From: Chondrocystis sp. NIES-4102
GTDB taxonomy: Bacteria > Cyanobacteriota > Cyanobacteriia > Cyanobacteriales > Xenococcaceae
NCBI GenBank assembly: GCA_002368355.1
Contig: AP018281.1
Coordinates: forward strand, 2,232,001-2,296,000
Length of the DNA: 64,000 nt
Direction of reading: 5' to 3'
Below, one piece after another: positions 47,322-55,173 of the stretch (positions are counted from its first letter, which is position 1; every line of letters begins with the position of its first letter). The position numbers and the translations under genes were made by a program. The notes under the pieces were generated by a model. The model was not told the DNA's origin. It saw nothing but the letters and a program-made list of their open reading frames with translations, and made no database searches.

Positions 47322-48062
47322 TTAAATATTGACCGATAACTGCTCCTTAGTTGCTGATAAGCGTTCGTTTTGCCAAAATTTTAATATCTGTTGACTGGTT
47401 TGTTCTGGAAAAAAGTAATGGAAAAAATGGTGTCCTAAAGGGTTGATCCAAATAGTATCTTCTGGTTTCAAACATTCAGACCATCGACCCAATTCAAAGC
47501 GATCGACTATGCCATCATTTTCACTCCCACAAACCATTAAAGGCATAGACACTCCACCAACATCAATAGTAGCTGGTTGAAACAAAGAATGAGATGTGGG
47601 CGCATTTAGCAGATCTTTTTGCAGGATTTTAACTAGTTTTAAAGTGTTGGCTCTATCTTGCTCTCCGAACATCATTTGTACTAAGCGAGATAATATTATT
47701 TCCTGACTGCAAGGTAATAATTTTCGCATTTGATAGTAATGTGCCTGCCAATCACATCCAGGATTATATCCCACTGCTAATAAGGTTAAGGATTTAACTT
47801 TATCGGGGTAACGACGCGCATACAGTAAGCTTAATATTCCCCCTACACCATGACCTATTAAATCAACTGCTTGAGAATTAGAACTTAAGTAATCATTAAG
47901 TAAATCTAGGGCAATATCTATAGAACTCGCCTCATCTTGCTCTTGCTGGTACTCCCAATAGGTTAAAGGTATTTGTTGTGAAATACTGCGTATTATTCTA
48001 CTTTCAAAATGTTTAAAATTAGGATTAGCGTTGATCCAAACTGGTTTGATTGATTGAGACAT
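47322..48062 (-). CDS. Alpha/beta hydrolase-like protein without nucleophile serine
   Basis: A 246-residue alpha/beta hydrolase fold protein. The nucleophile elbow reads GHGVGG (70-75), so the usual Ser is Gly72; the codon is GGT. The acid and base positions look kept: Asp in CGSENDGIVD and His in NPLGHHFFHYF. DWQAHYYQMRKLLPCSQEIIL is a recognisable cyanobacterial segment. Whether the Gly is a feature of the whole subfamily or of this copy cannot be decided from one sequence. It lies between flv3 and isiB, all on the minus strand. Confidence 0.8.
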   Translation of the reverse strand: MSQSIKPVWINANPNFKHFESRIIRSISQQIPLTYWEYQQEQDEASSIDIALDLLNDYLSSNSQAVDLIGHGVGGILSLLYARRYPDKVKSLTLLAVGYNPGCDWQAHYYQMRKLLPCSQEIILSRLVQMMFGEQDRANTLKLVKILQKDLLNAPTSHSLFQPATIDVGGVSMPLMVCGSENDGIVDRFELGRWSECLKPEDTIWINPLGHHFFHYFFPEQTSQQILKFWQNERLSATKEQLSVNI

Positions 48063-48139
48063 GATATTTATATGTGTTGCAACTTTGAATAAGAAAAAGG
48101 GAGAAGTGCATAATTAACATGGCTTCTTTGTTTAATTAA

Positions 48140-48190
48140 TTACTTCCCCCACCCTTTAGGAGAGGAGAACCCCCAAACTTTTAAAAACTT
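48140..48190. repeat. Direct repeat copy 1 near isiB
   Basis: About 50 bases, TTACTTCCCCCACCCTTTAG and onward through GGAGAACC to ACTTTTAAAA, recur with a few changes at 48280-48330. Confidence 0.75.
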
Positions 48191-48279
48191 GAAATAAGAA
48201 AAAAGGAAAAAGTAAAAGAGTTTTATGGCTCATTATTTGGATCAGGGCAGTTATTAATATAGATAGTCTGATCCCTCAG

Positions 48280-48330
48280 TTACTTTTCCCCACCTTTTAG
48301 GAGAGGAGAACTCCTAAACTTTTAAAGACC
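48280..48330. repeat. Direct repeat copy 2, reaching into the isiB 3' end
   Basis: Second copy of the 48140-48190 unit, 140 bases away. Its right end overlaps the isiB stop codon (48322), so copy 1 may derive from duplication of the isiB 3' flank. Confidence 0.75.
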
Positions 48331-48834
48331 AAATTCAGATTTAAGTTGTATCGTCCATTCCTGAATTCGGCTATCTGTTAATTCTGGTTGGTTATCCTCG
48401 TCTAAAGCTAAACCTACAAACTGACCATTTTTCTCTGCTTTTGATGCGTCGTGTTCATATCCATCTGTAGACCAATGACCAACCGTAATTCCTCCAAGAC
48501 TGGAAATTTTTTCTTCTAGAATTCCCATAGCGTCTTGAAAATTATCTGCATAACCTATCTGATCTCCAGTCCCAAAATAAGCTACTTTTTTACCTGTGAA
48601 ATCGATATTGTCTAATTCATCGTCATAAAATCCTTCCCAATCACTTTGTAGTTCCCCAACATCCCAAGTGGGGCAACCAATGATTAGATAGTCATAATCG
48701 GCAAATTCTTCCGCAACCTCGTTAATTTCGTGTAATCTTACAACATCCTCACCACCCAAAGCAGCTTGAATTGCTTCTGCTACTGTTTCTGTTTTACCTG
48801 TAGTCGAACCGTAAAAAAGACCAACTTTTGCCAT
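48322..48834 (-). CDS. isiB: Flavodoxin (iron-stress type)
   Basis: Long-chain flavodoxin of 170 residues, an FMN electron carrier that replaces ferredoxin when iron is scarce. The phosphate-binding loop is GSTTGKTET (residues 9-17); the flavin-stacking regions are CPTWDVGELQSDW and GTGDQIGYADNF. In many cyanobacteria isiB follows isiA in one operon. Here an isiA remnant lies about 600 bases away on the opposite strand, so the gene has its own promoter, which I could not pin down. Confidence 0.95.
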   Translation of the reverse strand: MAKVGLFYGSTTGKTETVAEAIQAALGGEDVVRLHEINEVAEEFADYDYLIIGCPTWDVGELQSDWEGFYDDELDNIDFTGKKVAYFGTGDQIGYADNFQDAMGILEEKISSLGGITVGHWSTDGYEHDASKAEKNGQFVGLALDEDNQPELTDSRIQEWTIQLKSEFGL

Positions 48835-49034
48835 CGTTCTATCTTCCTATTGATTGTTTGATAAGGGTTTTCGTTGTTTATAGTTTTAAGATAAGTTTTG
48901 CTTGTTGCTAATAGTTTTAAATAAACTTCTAGTGCTTGATTCTTTTGATATTTAAGAGTTCTTGAGTAAAAGGGTTAATTGATAGTTGCTCAAACCCCTT
49001 TACTCGTGCCTATATTATACCCTTGTGGTACGGC

Positions 49035-49102
49035 GTGACGGAAGCCACGGGATTTCACATCCCGATCTGCGCGTCACTTAAAGTGTGAGTCGTTCACTTT
49101 TT
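49035..49102 (+). mobile_element. Solitary IS200/IS605-like right-end hairpins
   Basis: Nested palindrome: outer GTGACG/CGTCAC (49035-49040 with 49072-49077), inner CGGGAT/ATCCCG (49048-49053 with 49059-49064), with GGAAGCC leading in. It is followed by AAAGTG/CACTTT (49080-49085 with 49095-49100) and a T-run; GTTCAC occurs at 49092-49097. The architecture and size equal those of the hairpin at 26472-26514. No transposase sequence is present. A remnant end is the likeliest reading; an independent terminator is possible for the last hairpin. Confidence 0.4.
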
Positions 49103-49382
49103 GCTATCTTACATTTAATGATATTTATTTGCAATAACTAATAAAATTTTTTTTAATCCCTACCCTGGTTTTACCTCCCAAAAGCAATCAGAAACATCGG
49201 TGATAATTGAGCAAAGGTAGTTTAGCCTAGATTTTAATTCCTGCAAAGATATTTTGCTATCCATCAAAAGCGATCGCCTTGGATAGAGCTACATAGTTGA
49301 GAATTGAGTAATTATTAAGTTTTTTAACTGAACTAGTTGCTAATTTATTTCAATAAGTCAAAATAAAACTTGCTGCTAGCTT

Positions 49383-49401
49383 ATTGATAATTATTACTAA
49401 C
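49383..49401 (+). promoter_or_regulatory. Fur-like site before the isiA remnant
   Basis: ATTGATAATTATTACTAAC resembles the GATAAT-type Fur box and lies 40 bases before the start of the isiA fragment. Iron-dependent repression of isiA by Fur is established in cyanobacteria; the site here is assigned by eye. Confidence 0.45.
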
Positions 49402-49440
49402 AACTGCGAATAAGACATTTAAGTTATAGGAGGTTACATT

Positions 49441-49684
49441 TTGCAAACATACGGTAAACCCCAAGTTAAATATGATTGGTGGGCAGGAAATGTTCGTTTT
49501 GCCAATTTATCTGGGTTATTTATTGCTGCCCATGTAGCTCAAGCAACATTAAAAGTTTTTTGAGCAAGATCATAATCTGCGTTAGATATTTGCCAATTCT
49601 CAAGCAGGTGCGCCCGTAGTCAGCACAACCCAGGCAGCACCAGAAACAGCCTGTATTCGTGTTCTCATTTACAGCTTAGTGTAA
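49441..49684 (+). pseudogene. isiA: Truncated isiA (CP43-like chlorophyll protein) remnant
   Basis: TTG at 49441, with AGGAGG 7 bases upstream, opens 40 codons. They match the N-terminus of IsiA/CP43: [20 protein letters not shown], then [18 protein letters not shown] at 49561-49563 falls where the family has Trp of FWAG. After that the similarity ends. The adjacent frame from 49556 gives FFEQDHNLR, a TAG, and IFANSQAGAPVVSTT to a stop at 49684, which I do not recognise. The six-helix chlorophyll protein is gone, but the ribosome site and a Fur-like box remain. Confidence 0.82.
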
Positions 49685-49961
49685 GTAGTTTGCATTAAGC
49701 TTTCTTGGTTTTATTTACCTTCTTGCTAATCACCCTAATTTTCTCAGGATATAGACTACATAAATAGACCTATACACAATAATACAGAAAAATAATTATT
49801 AATGGATAGAAGAGCAATTAGTTAATTTAGTGCGTATGGGCAATGCCCCAGGTTGATCGGCAGATTTGAGGATAATTTACTTTTTAAGTTATATAACCCA
49901 CGCCTAAATAAAATCATCTTATTATCGAATTTCCTTTTAACCCGTACAACAAATCTAATAA
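49685..49961. other. Decayed DNA after the isiA remnant
   Basis: No intact gene. A plus-strand frame around 49805-49850 reads WIEEQLVNLVRMGNAPG before TGA and then continues SADLRIIYFLSYITHA. It looks like a scrap of a coding sequence but I cannot name it. Confidence 0.4.
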
Positions 49962-51104
49962 TTACGCTCGTTTACTCAAGGGAAAAAAATTCTTATAAGA
50001 ATGAGAAATAGTTTGTATAATTGCTTGGCGATAAAGCTGGGTAATTTCTTGCCAACTAAAACGTTGAGCATTTTGTTGTGGTGGTTGCCATTCCCAATAT
50101 TTTTCTAACGCCAGTTGTAGTGACTGGGCATAAATATCTAAATTACTGACATCGCAAGTTATACCCCCTTCACCAATTAAATAACGACGAACAGGAACAT
50201 CTGTTGTTACTACAGGTAAACCGCAAGCCATCGCTTCAATATAATTGAGTCCACGAGGTTCTTCGATTGAAGCTAAGGTAAAGACATTAGCACTACGATA
50301 AACTTGAGGCATTTGAGCATAGGCAAAAGATCTAATCTGAAATCGTTGTGAACCCAATAAGCGATCGCCCATAGCTTGGAAATAATCGCGATCAATACCA
50401 TTGCCACAAATTAACAGGCTAACATTAGGCAGACGAGATACTGCTTCGATAGTTAATTCTATTCTTTCATTTCCTTGACGAGTTAAAGGCGCAACACAAA
50501 GTACGGTGGGTTGAGGTAAGCCTGTCAACATTACTTTACCTGTAGGGGTAAATTCAGACAGATCAATACCATAGGGAATAACATTGACTGGTTGTTGTGG
50601 ATTTATTTGGGTAACATATTTAGCTACTTCAGGATTAAGGACAATCAAGCGATCGGGTTTAAGAGCCAGATTACTTTTAAGATATTTCCCCCCTTGCAAG
50701 AGACTGTTATGCTCTGTAAATAGGATAGGCGTACCTTTAAGCGCGCGCACACAAGTAGCAACAAATAAACCGCCATAGTCGTTTTGAGGAAAAATTAAAT
50801 TTGCTGGATGCTTGAGTAGATAGGCAACACAAGGTAAGAAGCTAGTTAAATGTTCGATCGCCATTTCAGGACGATTAAACCACTTTTGCAGCAAGCGAGA
50901 AATCAAGGGATTACTAATTAAGTCTGAAGCATCACTACGACTAATAGATTTAATTGGACGACTAAAAGAACCACATTCAGCACCGCTTAGTAATTCTACT
51001 TCAAAATAATTATCTAATCGACGGGCTAGTTCTATGGCAAAATTTTCTGAATTACCATTCCAATTAACTCCTGCGCTAGGATGAATTAAGACTAATTTGT
51101 ACAC
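49962..51104 (-). CDS. Glycosyltransferase family 4 protein
   Basis: GT-B fold glycosyltransferase of 380 residues. The N-terminal Rossmann domain begins KLVLIHPSAGVNWNGNSENF; the C-terminal domain has VIPYGIDLSEF, LLICGNG and the donor-binding E-x7-E region IEEPRGLNYIEAMACGLPVV. It probably adds a sugar to a cell-surface glycan or lipid; donor and acceptor are unknown. No other glycan genes are next to it, and about 770 bases of gene-free DNA lie upstream. Confidence 0.9.
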   Translation of the reverse strand: MYKLVLIHPSAGVNWNGNSENFAIELARRLDNYFEVELLSGAECGSFSRPIKSISRSDASDLISNPLISRLLQKWFNRPEMAIEHLTSFLPCVAYLLKHPANLIFPQNDYGGLFVATCVRALKGTPILFTEHNSLLQGGKYLKSNLALKPDRLIVLNPEVAKYVTQINPQQPVNVIPYGIDLSEFTPTGKVMLTGLPQPTVLCVAPLTRQGNERIELTIEAVSRLPNVSLLICGNGIDRDYFQAMGDRLLGSQRFQIRSFAYAQMPQVYRSANVFTLASIEEPRGLNYIEAMACGLPVVTTDVPVRRYLIGEGGITCDVSNLDIYAQSLQLALEKYWEWQPPQQNAQRFSWQEITQLYRQAIIQTISHSYKNFFPLSKRA

Positions 51105-51870
51105 TGCTTGCTCCTTTTTTCTTTAAGTTTGAATCGTTTTGATAGGGTGTTTAACGATACTTAATAGGTTTTTTGGTGATAATTTTTCGCCTGATCATAG
51201 GCATTAAGATAATTTAAATCAATATTTCCTATGGGCTTATTATGCTTTTATCAGTAATCTAATTGATTTTTCTGCTAACTCGTAATATTTCGACTTGATA
51301 TTTTAAATACCCACTATAATTTTTTCTGATTAGAAGAAATAATAAAATCTTTGCTACACCCATAGAAAATTATTTATCCTGTAATTAGTAACAGTTCATT
51401 AGTATTTATCAATAAGCAATAGGGAACTATTTCGCTTCAAAATATTAAAAATAAAGCGAATCTATTGAGCAACCCAATAATTAGTTCTCAAACCTGTTTT
51501 AAATAGACTTTTTTTTAGTTAATCGCCAATCAATCAGTAACAGATGCCAAAATAAAATCAATACAGTATAAACAACCAAGTAAAACAAAATAACAAGATA
51601 AATTACGTGAAAATATCTAAGAAAAAACACGTAAATAATTGGCATACACAATAATAATCGCTCAAAATGCAATTGGCAACGTTGAGATTAAATCAGTAAA
51701 ATTACTTAGGCAAAATATTAGCAATTTTACATAAATTCTTAATTTTTCTTGCTTGCCTTTTACACCAATACCTGATGGCTAACTAACATGACAAATTGTT
51801 TGAGTAACAACTAGGTGATCATTAAGTAAGATGTTGAGGGAAAATGAACTATGAGAACTAATACAGTCAG
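51105..51870. other. Long AT-rich gap before thiE
   Basis: About 770 bases with no convincing gene. A 48-codon minus-strand frame at 51499-51645 encodes a hydrophobic peptide but lacks a ribosome site. One clear structure, the hairpin at 51417-51467, is listed separately. No TPP riboswitch was found before thiE. Confidence 0.6.
51417..51467. repeat. Two-storey inverted repeat
   Basis: Outer stem CAATAG/CTATTG (51417-51422 with 51462-51467) and inner stem TTCGCTT/AAGCGAA (51431-51437 with 51454-51460) are collinear, with an eight-base bulge on the left and one base on the right. No T-run follows on either strand, so it is not a plain terminator. Confidence 0.6.
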
Positions 51871-52884
51871 ATGAACAAAGCTATATACCGCATTTTAGAC
51901 GCTAATTTAGATCGAGCCAGAGAGGGACTAAGAATTATTGAAGAATGGTGTCGTCTGGGTTTAAATGATCAATCATTAGCCGAACAATGCAAGCAATTAC
52001 GCCAAGAATTAGCCCAGTGGCATAGTTGGGAATTACGCCAAGCTAGAGATACACCTGGAGATGTGGGGACAGAATTATCCCATCCCCAAGAAGAAAAAAG
52101 AGAAAACATAGAACAGTTGTTGCAAGCTAACTTATGTCGAACTCAAGAAGCCTTAAGAGTGCTGGAAGAATACAGTAAGCTTTATGATCCAAACATGGCA
52201 GCAGTTTGTAAACAATTGCGTTATCAAGTTTATACCTTAGAAAGTAATTTATTTCAGAATTACCGTCATCAACAGCTACACCTAAGCCCTTTATATTTAA
52301 TCACTTCTCCTGTTCCAGAAATAATAAAAGTTGTAGAAGCAGCCTTAAAAGGTGGAGTAGGGTTAGTACAATATCGAGATAAAGAATCAAAAGATTGCGA
52401 TCGCCTGGAAAAAGCTTATCAATTATGTCAATTATGTCACCGTTATAACGCTCTATTTATCGTCAATGATCGGGTAGATATAGCATTAGCCACAGAAGCA
52501 GACGGTGTACATTTAGGACAACAAGATGCACCAGTAAGCTTTGCACGGGAAGTTTTAGGTAATAATAAAATCGTTGGTCGATCAACTACCAATAAACAAG
52601 AATTACATAAAGCGATCGCTGAAAAAGCAGATTACGTTGGAGTAGGGCCCTTTTTTGAAACACCCACTAAACCTGGAAAAGCAGCAGCTAGTGAGGAATA
52701 TATCGAATATGTGACAACCAAATGCCCTATACCTTGGTTTGCCATTGGTGGTATTGATCTAGATAATCTTAATGGAGTTCTAACTAAAGGCGCACAACGG
52801 GTAGCAGTAGTTCGCGCTATCATGCAAGCAGATCAACCAACTCAAGTTACTCGTCAATTTTTAGCTCAATTAACAAGACGGTAA
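51871..52884 (+). CDS. thiE: Thiamine phosphate synthase, long cyanobacterial form
   Basis: Joins HMP pyrophosphate and thiazole phosphate to thiamine phosphate. The C-terminal TIM barrel (about 140-337) has GLVQYRDKE, FIVNDRVDIALATEADGVHLGQQD, GRSTTN, YVGVGPFFETPTKPGKAA and FAIGGID, all standard ThiE motifs. The N-terminal 130 residues (YRILDANLDRAREGLRIIEEW) are a helical extension found in cyanobacterial and some other ThiE proteins. thiS follows after 23 bases, so the two are probably co-transcribed. Confidence 0.95.
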   Translation: MNKAIYRILDANLDRAREGLRIIEEWCRLGLNDQSLAEQCKQLRQELAQWHSWELRQARDTPGDVGTELSHPQEEKRENIEQLLQANLCRTQEALRVLEEYSKLYDPNMAAVCKQLRYQVYTLESNLFQNYRHQQLHLSPLYLITSPVPEIIKVVEAALKGGVGLVQYRDKESKDCDRLEKAYQLCQLCHRYNALFIVNDRVDIALATEADGVHLGQQDAPVSFAREVLGNNKIVGRSTTNKQELHKAIAEKADYVGVGPFFETPTKPGKAAASEEYIEYVTTKCPIPWFAIGGIDLDNLNGVLTKGAQRVAVVRAIMQADQPTQVTRQFLAQLTRR

Positions 52885-52907
52885 TTACGCCCTTGTTTGC
52901 GATATCC

Positions 52908-53129
52908 ATGTTCAATACAACTAATACAATAAATATAAAAGTTAATGGTGACAATTATACCTGTGTTGCCTCAATCTCTTTGCCACAGCTATTAGAACAA
53001 TTACAACTTAATCCGCGTTTGCTTGCTGTCGAATATAATGGCGAAATTTTACATCGTCAATATTGGGCAGATACCCAGATGCAGGCAGGCGATCGCTTAG
53101 AGATTGTCACCATTGTGGGTGGGGGTTAA
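52908..53129 (+). CDS. thiS: Sulphur carrier protein ThiS
   Basis: Ubiquitin-like sulphur carrier for thiazole synthesis, 73 residues from the ATG at 52908. The C-terminus ends TIVGGG, the di-glycine tail that is adenylated and thiocarboxylated; VNGDNYTC and LLAVEYNGEIL are typical of the fold. A TTG at 52893 in frame would add five residues. It is downstream of thiE in the same operon. Confidence 0.93.
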   Translation: MFNTTNTINIKVNGDNYTCVASISLPQLLEQLQLNPRLLAVEYNGEILHRQYWADTQMQAGDRLEIVTIVGGG

Positions 53130-53162
53130 TCTTACTAGTATGAATAAAGATAATTAAACAAA

Positions 53163-54146
53163 ATGTATAAAGTAATAAAAATGATGTTGAAACGTAAATT
53201 TTGGTTGCAATCAGTTCTTTCTGTGGGATTAGTGGGAGTTCTATTACTCGGTAATGCTAGCAGTGCTTTAGCAGCCCGTACAGGGGGAAGAATTGGCGGT
53301 GGTTCATTCCGTTCTTCACCTAGCTATTCCACTCCCCGTGGTGGTGGATATTCTTCTCCAGGGTATGGTTACGGTGGTGGTTACGGTGGTGGTTACGGTG
53401 GTGGTGGTTTTGGATTTCCTTTTCTACTACCCTTTGTTGGTTTTGGAGGCGTTGGGGGGATATTTTCTATCCTCGTATTTATTGCTATTGCTAACTTTTT
53501 AGTACGTAGTTTTAATAATGCAGGAGTTGGTGGTGGTGAGCTTGGTTATGAAAACTCATCTCAAGTAGCTGTAGCACAGGTACAAGTTGGGTTATTGGCT
53601 AATGCTCGCGAATTGCAACCCGAATTAAACCGTTTAGCTTTGACTGCTGATACAAGCTCCGCCTCGGGTAGAGCAACTGTGGTTCAAGAAGCAACCTTAG
53701 CTCTTTTACGCCATCCTGAGTATTGGGTATATGGAGCAACAGAATCACAAAAAACAGATATTAATACCGCCGAAGCTAGATTTAATCAGTTATCTTTAAC
53801 CGAACGTAGTAAATTTAGCGAAGAAACCTTAACTAATGTTGATAGCGTAATCAATAGTGCTAAACAAAAAACATTAGGTGGAAGTTCTGCAACGGGAGCA
53901 ATTCAACTGAGCGATAATAATCCAGGGGAATATATTGTAGCTACAGTAATTGTAGGGGTGATAGGTAGCTTAAATTTACCTCAAATAAATAACCCTGATG
54001 ATTTACGTCAGGCACTGCAACAAGTAGGTAGTGTAGGTAGCGATCGCTTACTCGCTGTAGAAATCCTTTGGACACCTCAAGCAGATGGTGACACCCTCTC
54101 TTCGGATGATATTATGGCTTACTATCCTAATTTAAAACTTGTGTAG
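53163..54146 (+). CDS. DUF1517 family membrane protein
   Basis: A 327-residue protein with a signal-like hydrophobic N-terminus (about 14-37, ending SSALAA), a Gly/Ser/Tyr-rich low-complexity stretch (about 40-85, including GGGYGG repeats), a membrane segment (about 88-118, FGGVGGIFSILVFIAIANFLV) and a soluble C-terminal domain with VVQEATLALLRHPEYWVYG. This layout is DUF1517, found in cyanobacteria and plastids; function unknown. Starts at 53181 or 53184 are alternatives. Confidence 0.9.
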   Translation: MYKVIKMMLKRKFWLQSVLSVGLVGVLLLGNASSALAARTGGRIGGGSFRSSPSYSTPRGGGYSSPGYGYGGGYGGGYGGGGFGFPFLLPFVGFGGVGGIFSILVFIAIANFLVRSFNNAGVGGGELGYENSSQVAVAQVQVGLLANARELQPELNRLALTADTSSASGRATVVQEATLALLRHPEYWVYGATESQKTDINTAEARFNQLSLTERSKFSEETLTNVDSVINSAKQKTLGGSSATGAIQLSDNNPGEYIVATVIVGVIGSLNLPQINNPDDLRQALQQVGSVGSDRLLAVEILWTPQADGDTLSSDDIMAYYPNLKLV

Positions 54147-54170
54147 AAAATTAAGCAGATGAGATTCCTA

Positions 54171-55073
54171 TTAATAGCTTGTCTTTTGATAGAGAATTTC
54201 ATCTGTATCAATGGTTAGATCCTGATTTAACCAAACCAAAGAAATTGACTGCACAACACCACAACTCATAGAAACTAAGGAAAAACTGCGTTTAACGTTA
54301 TCAGAAGTTTTTACCACACGAGGCACACAAGCTGCATTCAAATAAACAGTTTCATTTACAACCTCAATGATATTTCTGCGCTTTCGGGTAGGATACTTGA
54401 GGTTGTGGTGCATATGCCCAAAAGTTACTAAAGGTATGGATTTTCCCAGATCATTAATCGATGCGATCGCACTGGCAAAATCAGGATCGCCATAGTCCCC
54501 TCCCTCCATCTTCCAGTCTCGACCACAAATAGCTTCAGGTTGCGCACCTAAGCCGAATGGGCCATTATGACCAATTAAGATTACCGTATTATATGTAGTA
54601 TTTTGAGCAGATCTAACAATTTGAGCCGTAGATTCCTCAAAACTATTAACTTGATAGCGATCGCCGTAAAATTTACTATTGCGCCAAGTTAAACCCCCCC
54701 AACTAAAAGGACGACTACCGACTACAGATAAATTTAGTTGTGGAAAATTCTGCGCCGAAAAGCCTACATGAGCTTCACCCAGTAGATCTAATTGTTGCTG
54801 TACTCGATCTTCTTTGGTTTGATCATAAGGAGCTTTGGATCTTCCCCAAGACGATGCACTATACCAAGCATCATGATTACCCAATATTACTGCTTTAGGT
54901 AACTTAACTGCTGCCACCTGACTTACTATATCTACCGCTTCGTTACCAAAATCCCCGACAAATAAAACTAAATCAACACCAAGATGTTCTAGTGCTATTT
55001 GATCTTGGTAATCCCATAAATTATGAACATCTCCAATTACGGCGATCGTAATTTGTTCTTTGATTTGCGTCAT
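54171..55073 (-). CDS. TIGR04168-type metallophosphoesterase
   Basis: Calcineurin-like phosphoesterase of 300 residues. Metal-binding motifs are IGDVHNLWD, FVGDFGNE, LGNHDAW, GHNGPFG and TFGHMHH. The wording matches TIGR04168, a cyanobacterial and plant family. Substrate unknown. Convergent with the DUF1517 gene, 24 bases apart. Confidence 0.9.
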   Translation of the reverse strand: MTQIKEQITIAVIGDVHNLWDYQDQIALEHLGVDLVLFVGDFGNEAVDIVSQVAAVKLPKAVILGNHDAWYSASSWGRSKAPYDQTKEDRVQQQLDLLGEAHVGFSAQNFPQLNLSVVGSRPFSWGGLTWRNSKFYGDRYQVNSFEESTAQIVRSAQNTTYNTVILIGHNGPFGLGAQPEAICGRDWKMEGGDYGDPDFASAIASINDLGKSIPLVTFGHMHHNLKYPTRKRRNIIEVVNETVYLNAACVPRVVKTSDNVKRSFSLVSMSCGVVQSISLVWLNQDLTIDTDEILYQKTSY

Positions 55074-55173
55074 TGAGTTTATCTGTCAATTATTAATTAT
55101 AGGTATTAGCTTTTAGTTTATATACCCACGTAGATATCTTAACTAACTTTTGACTGATAACTTTTGAGCGATA

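Larger units (their letters stand above)
48835..49440. other. Gap between isiB and the isiA remnant
   Basis: About 600 bases, no gene. It holds an IS200/IS605-like hairpin pair (49035-49102), two HIP1-like sites and the Fur-like site and ribosome site of the isiA remnant. Confidence 0.7.

Noticed and set aside
51499-51645. 48-codon minus-strand frame for a hydrophobic peptide
   Set aside because: No ribosome site near the ATG; a hydrophobic product is expected by chance from T-rich DNA. Conservation could revive it.
51760-51870. Possible TPP riboswitch before thiE (ACCTGATGGCTAAC resembles part of the core)
   Set aside because: The conserved CTGAGA segment and the closing stems are absent.
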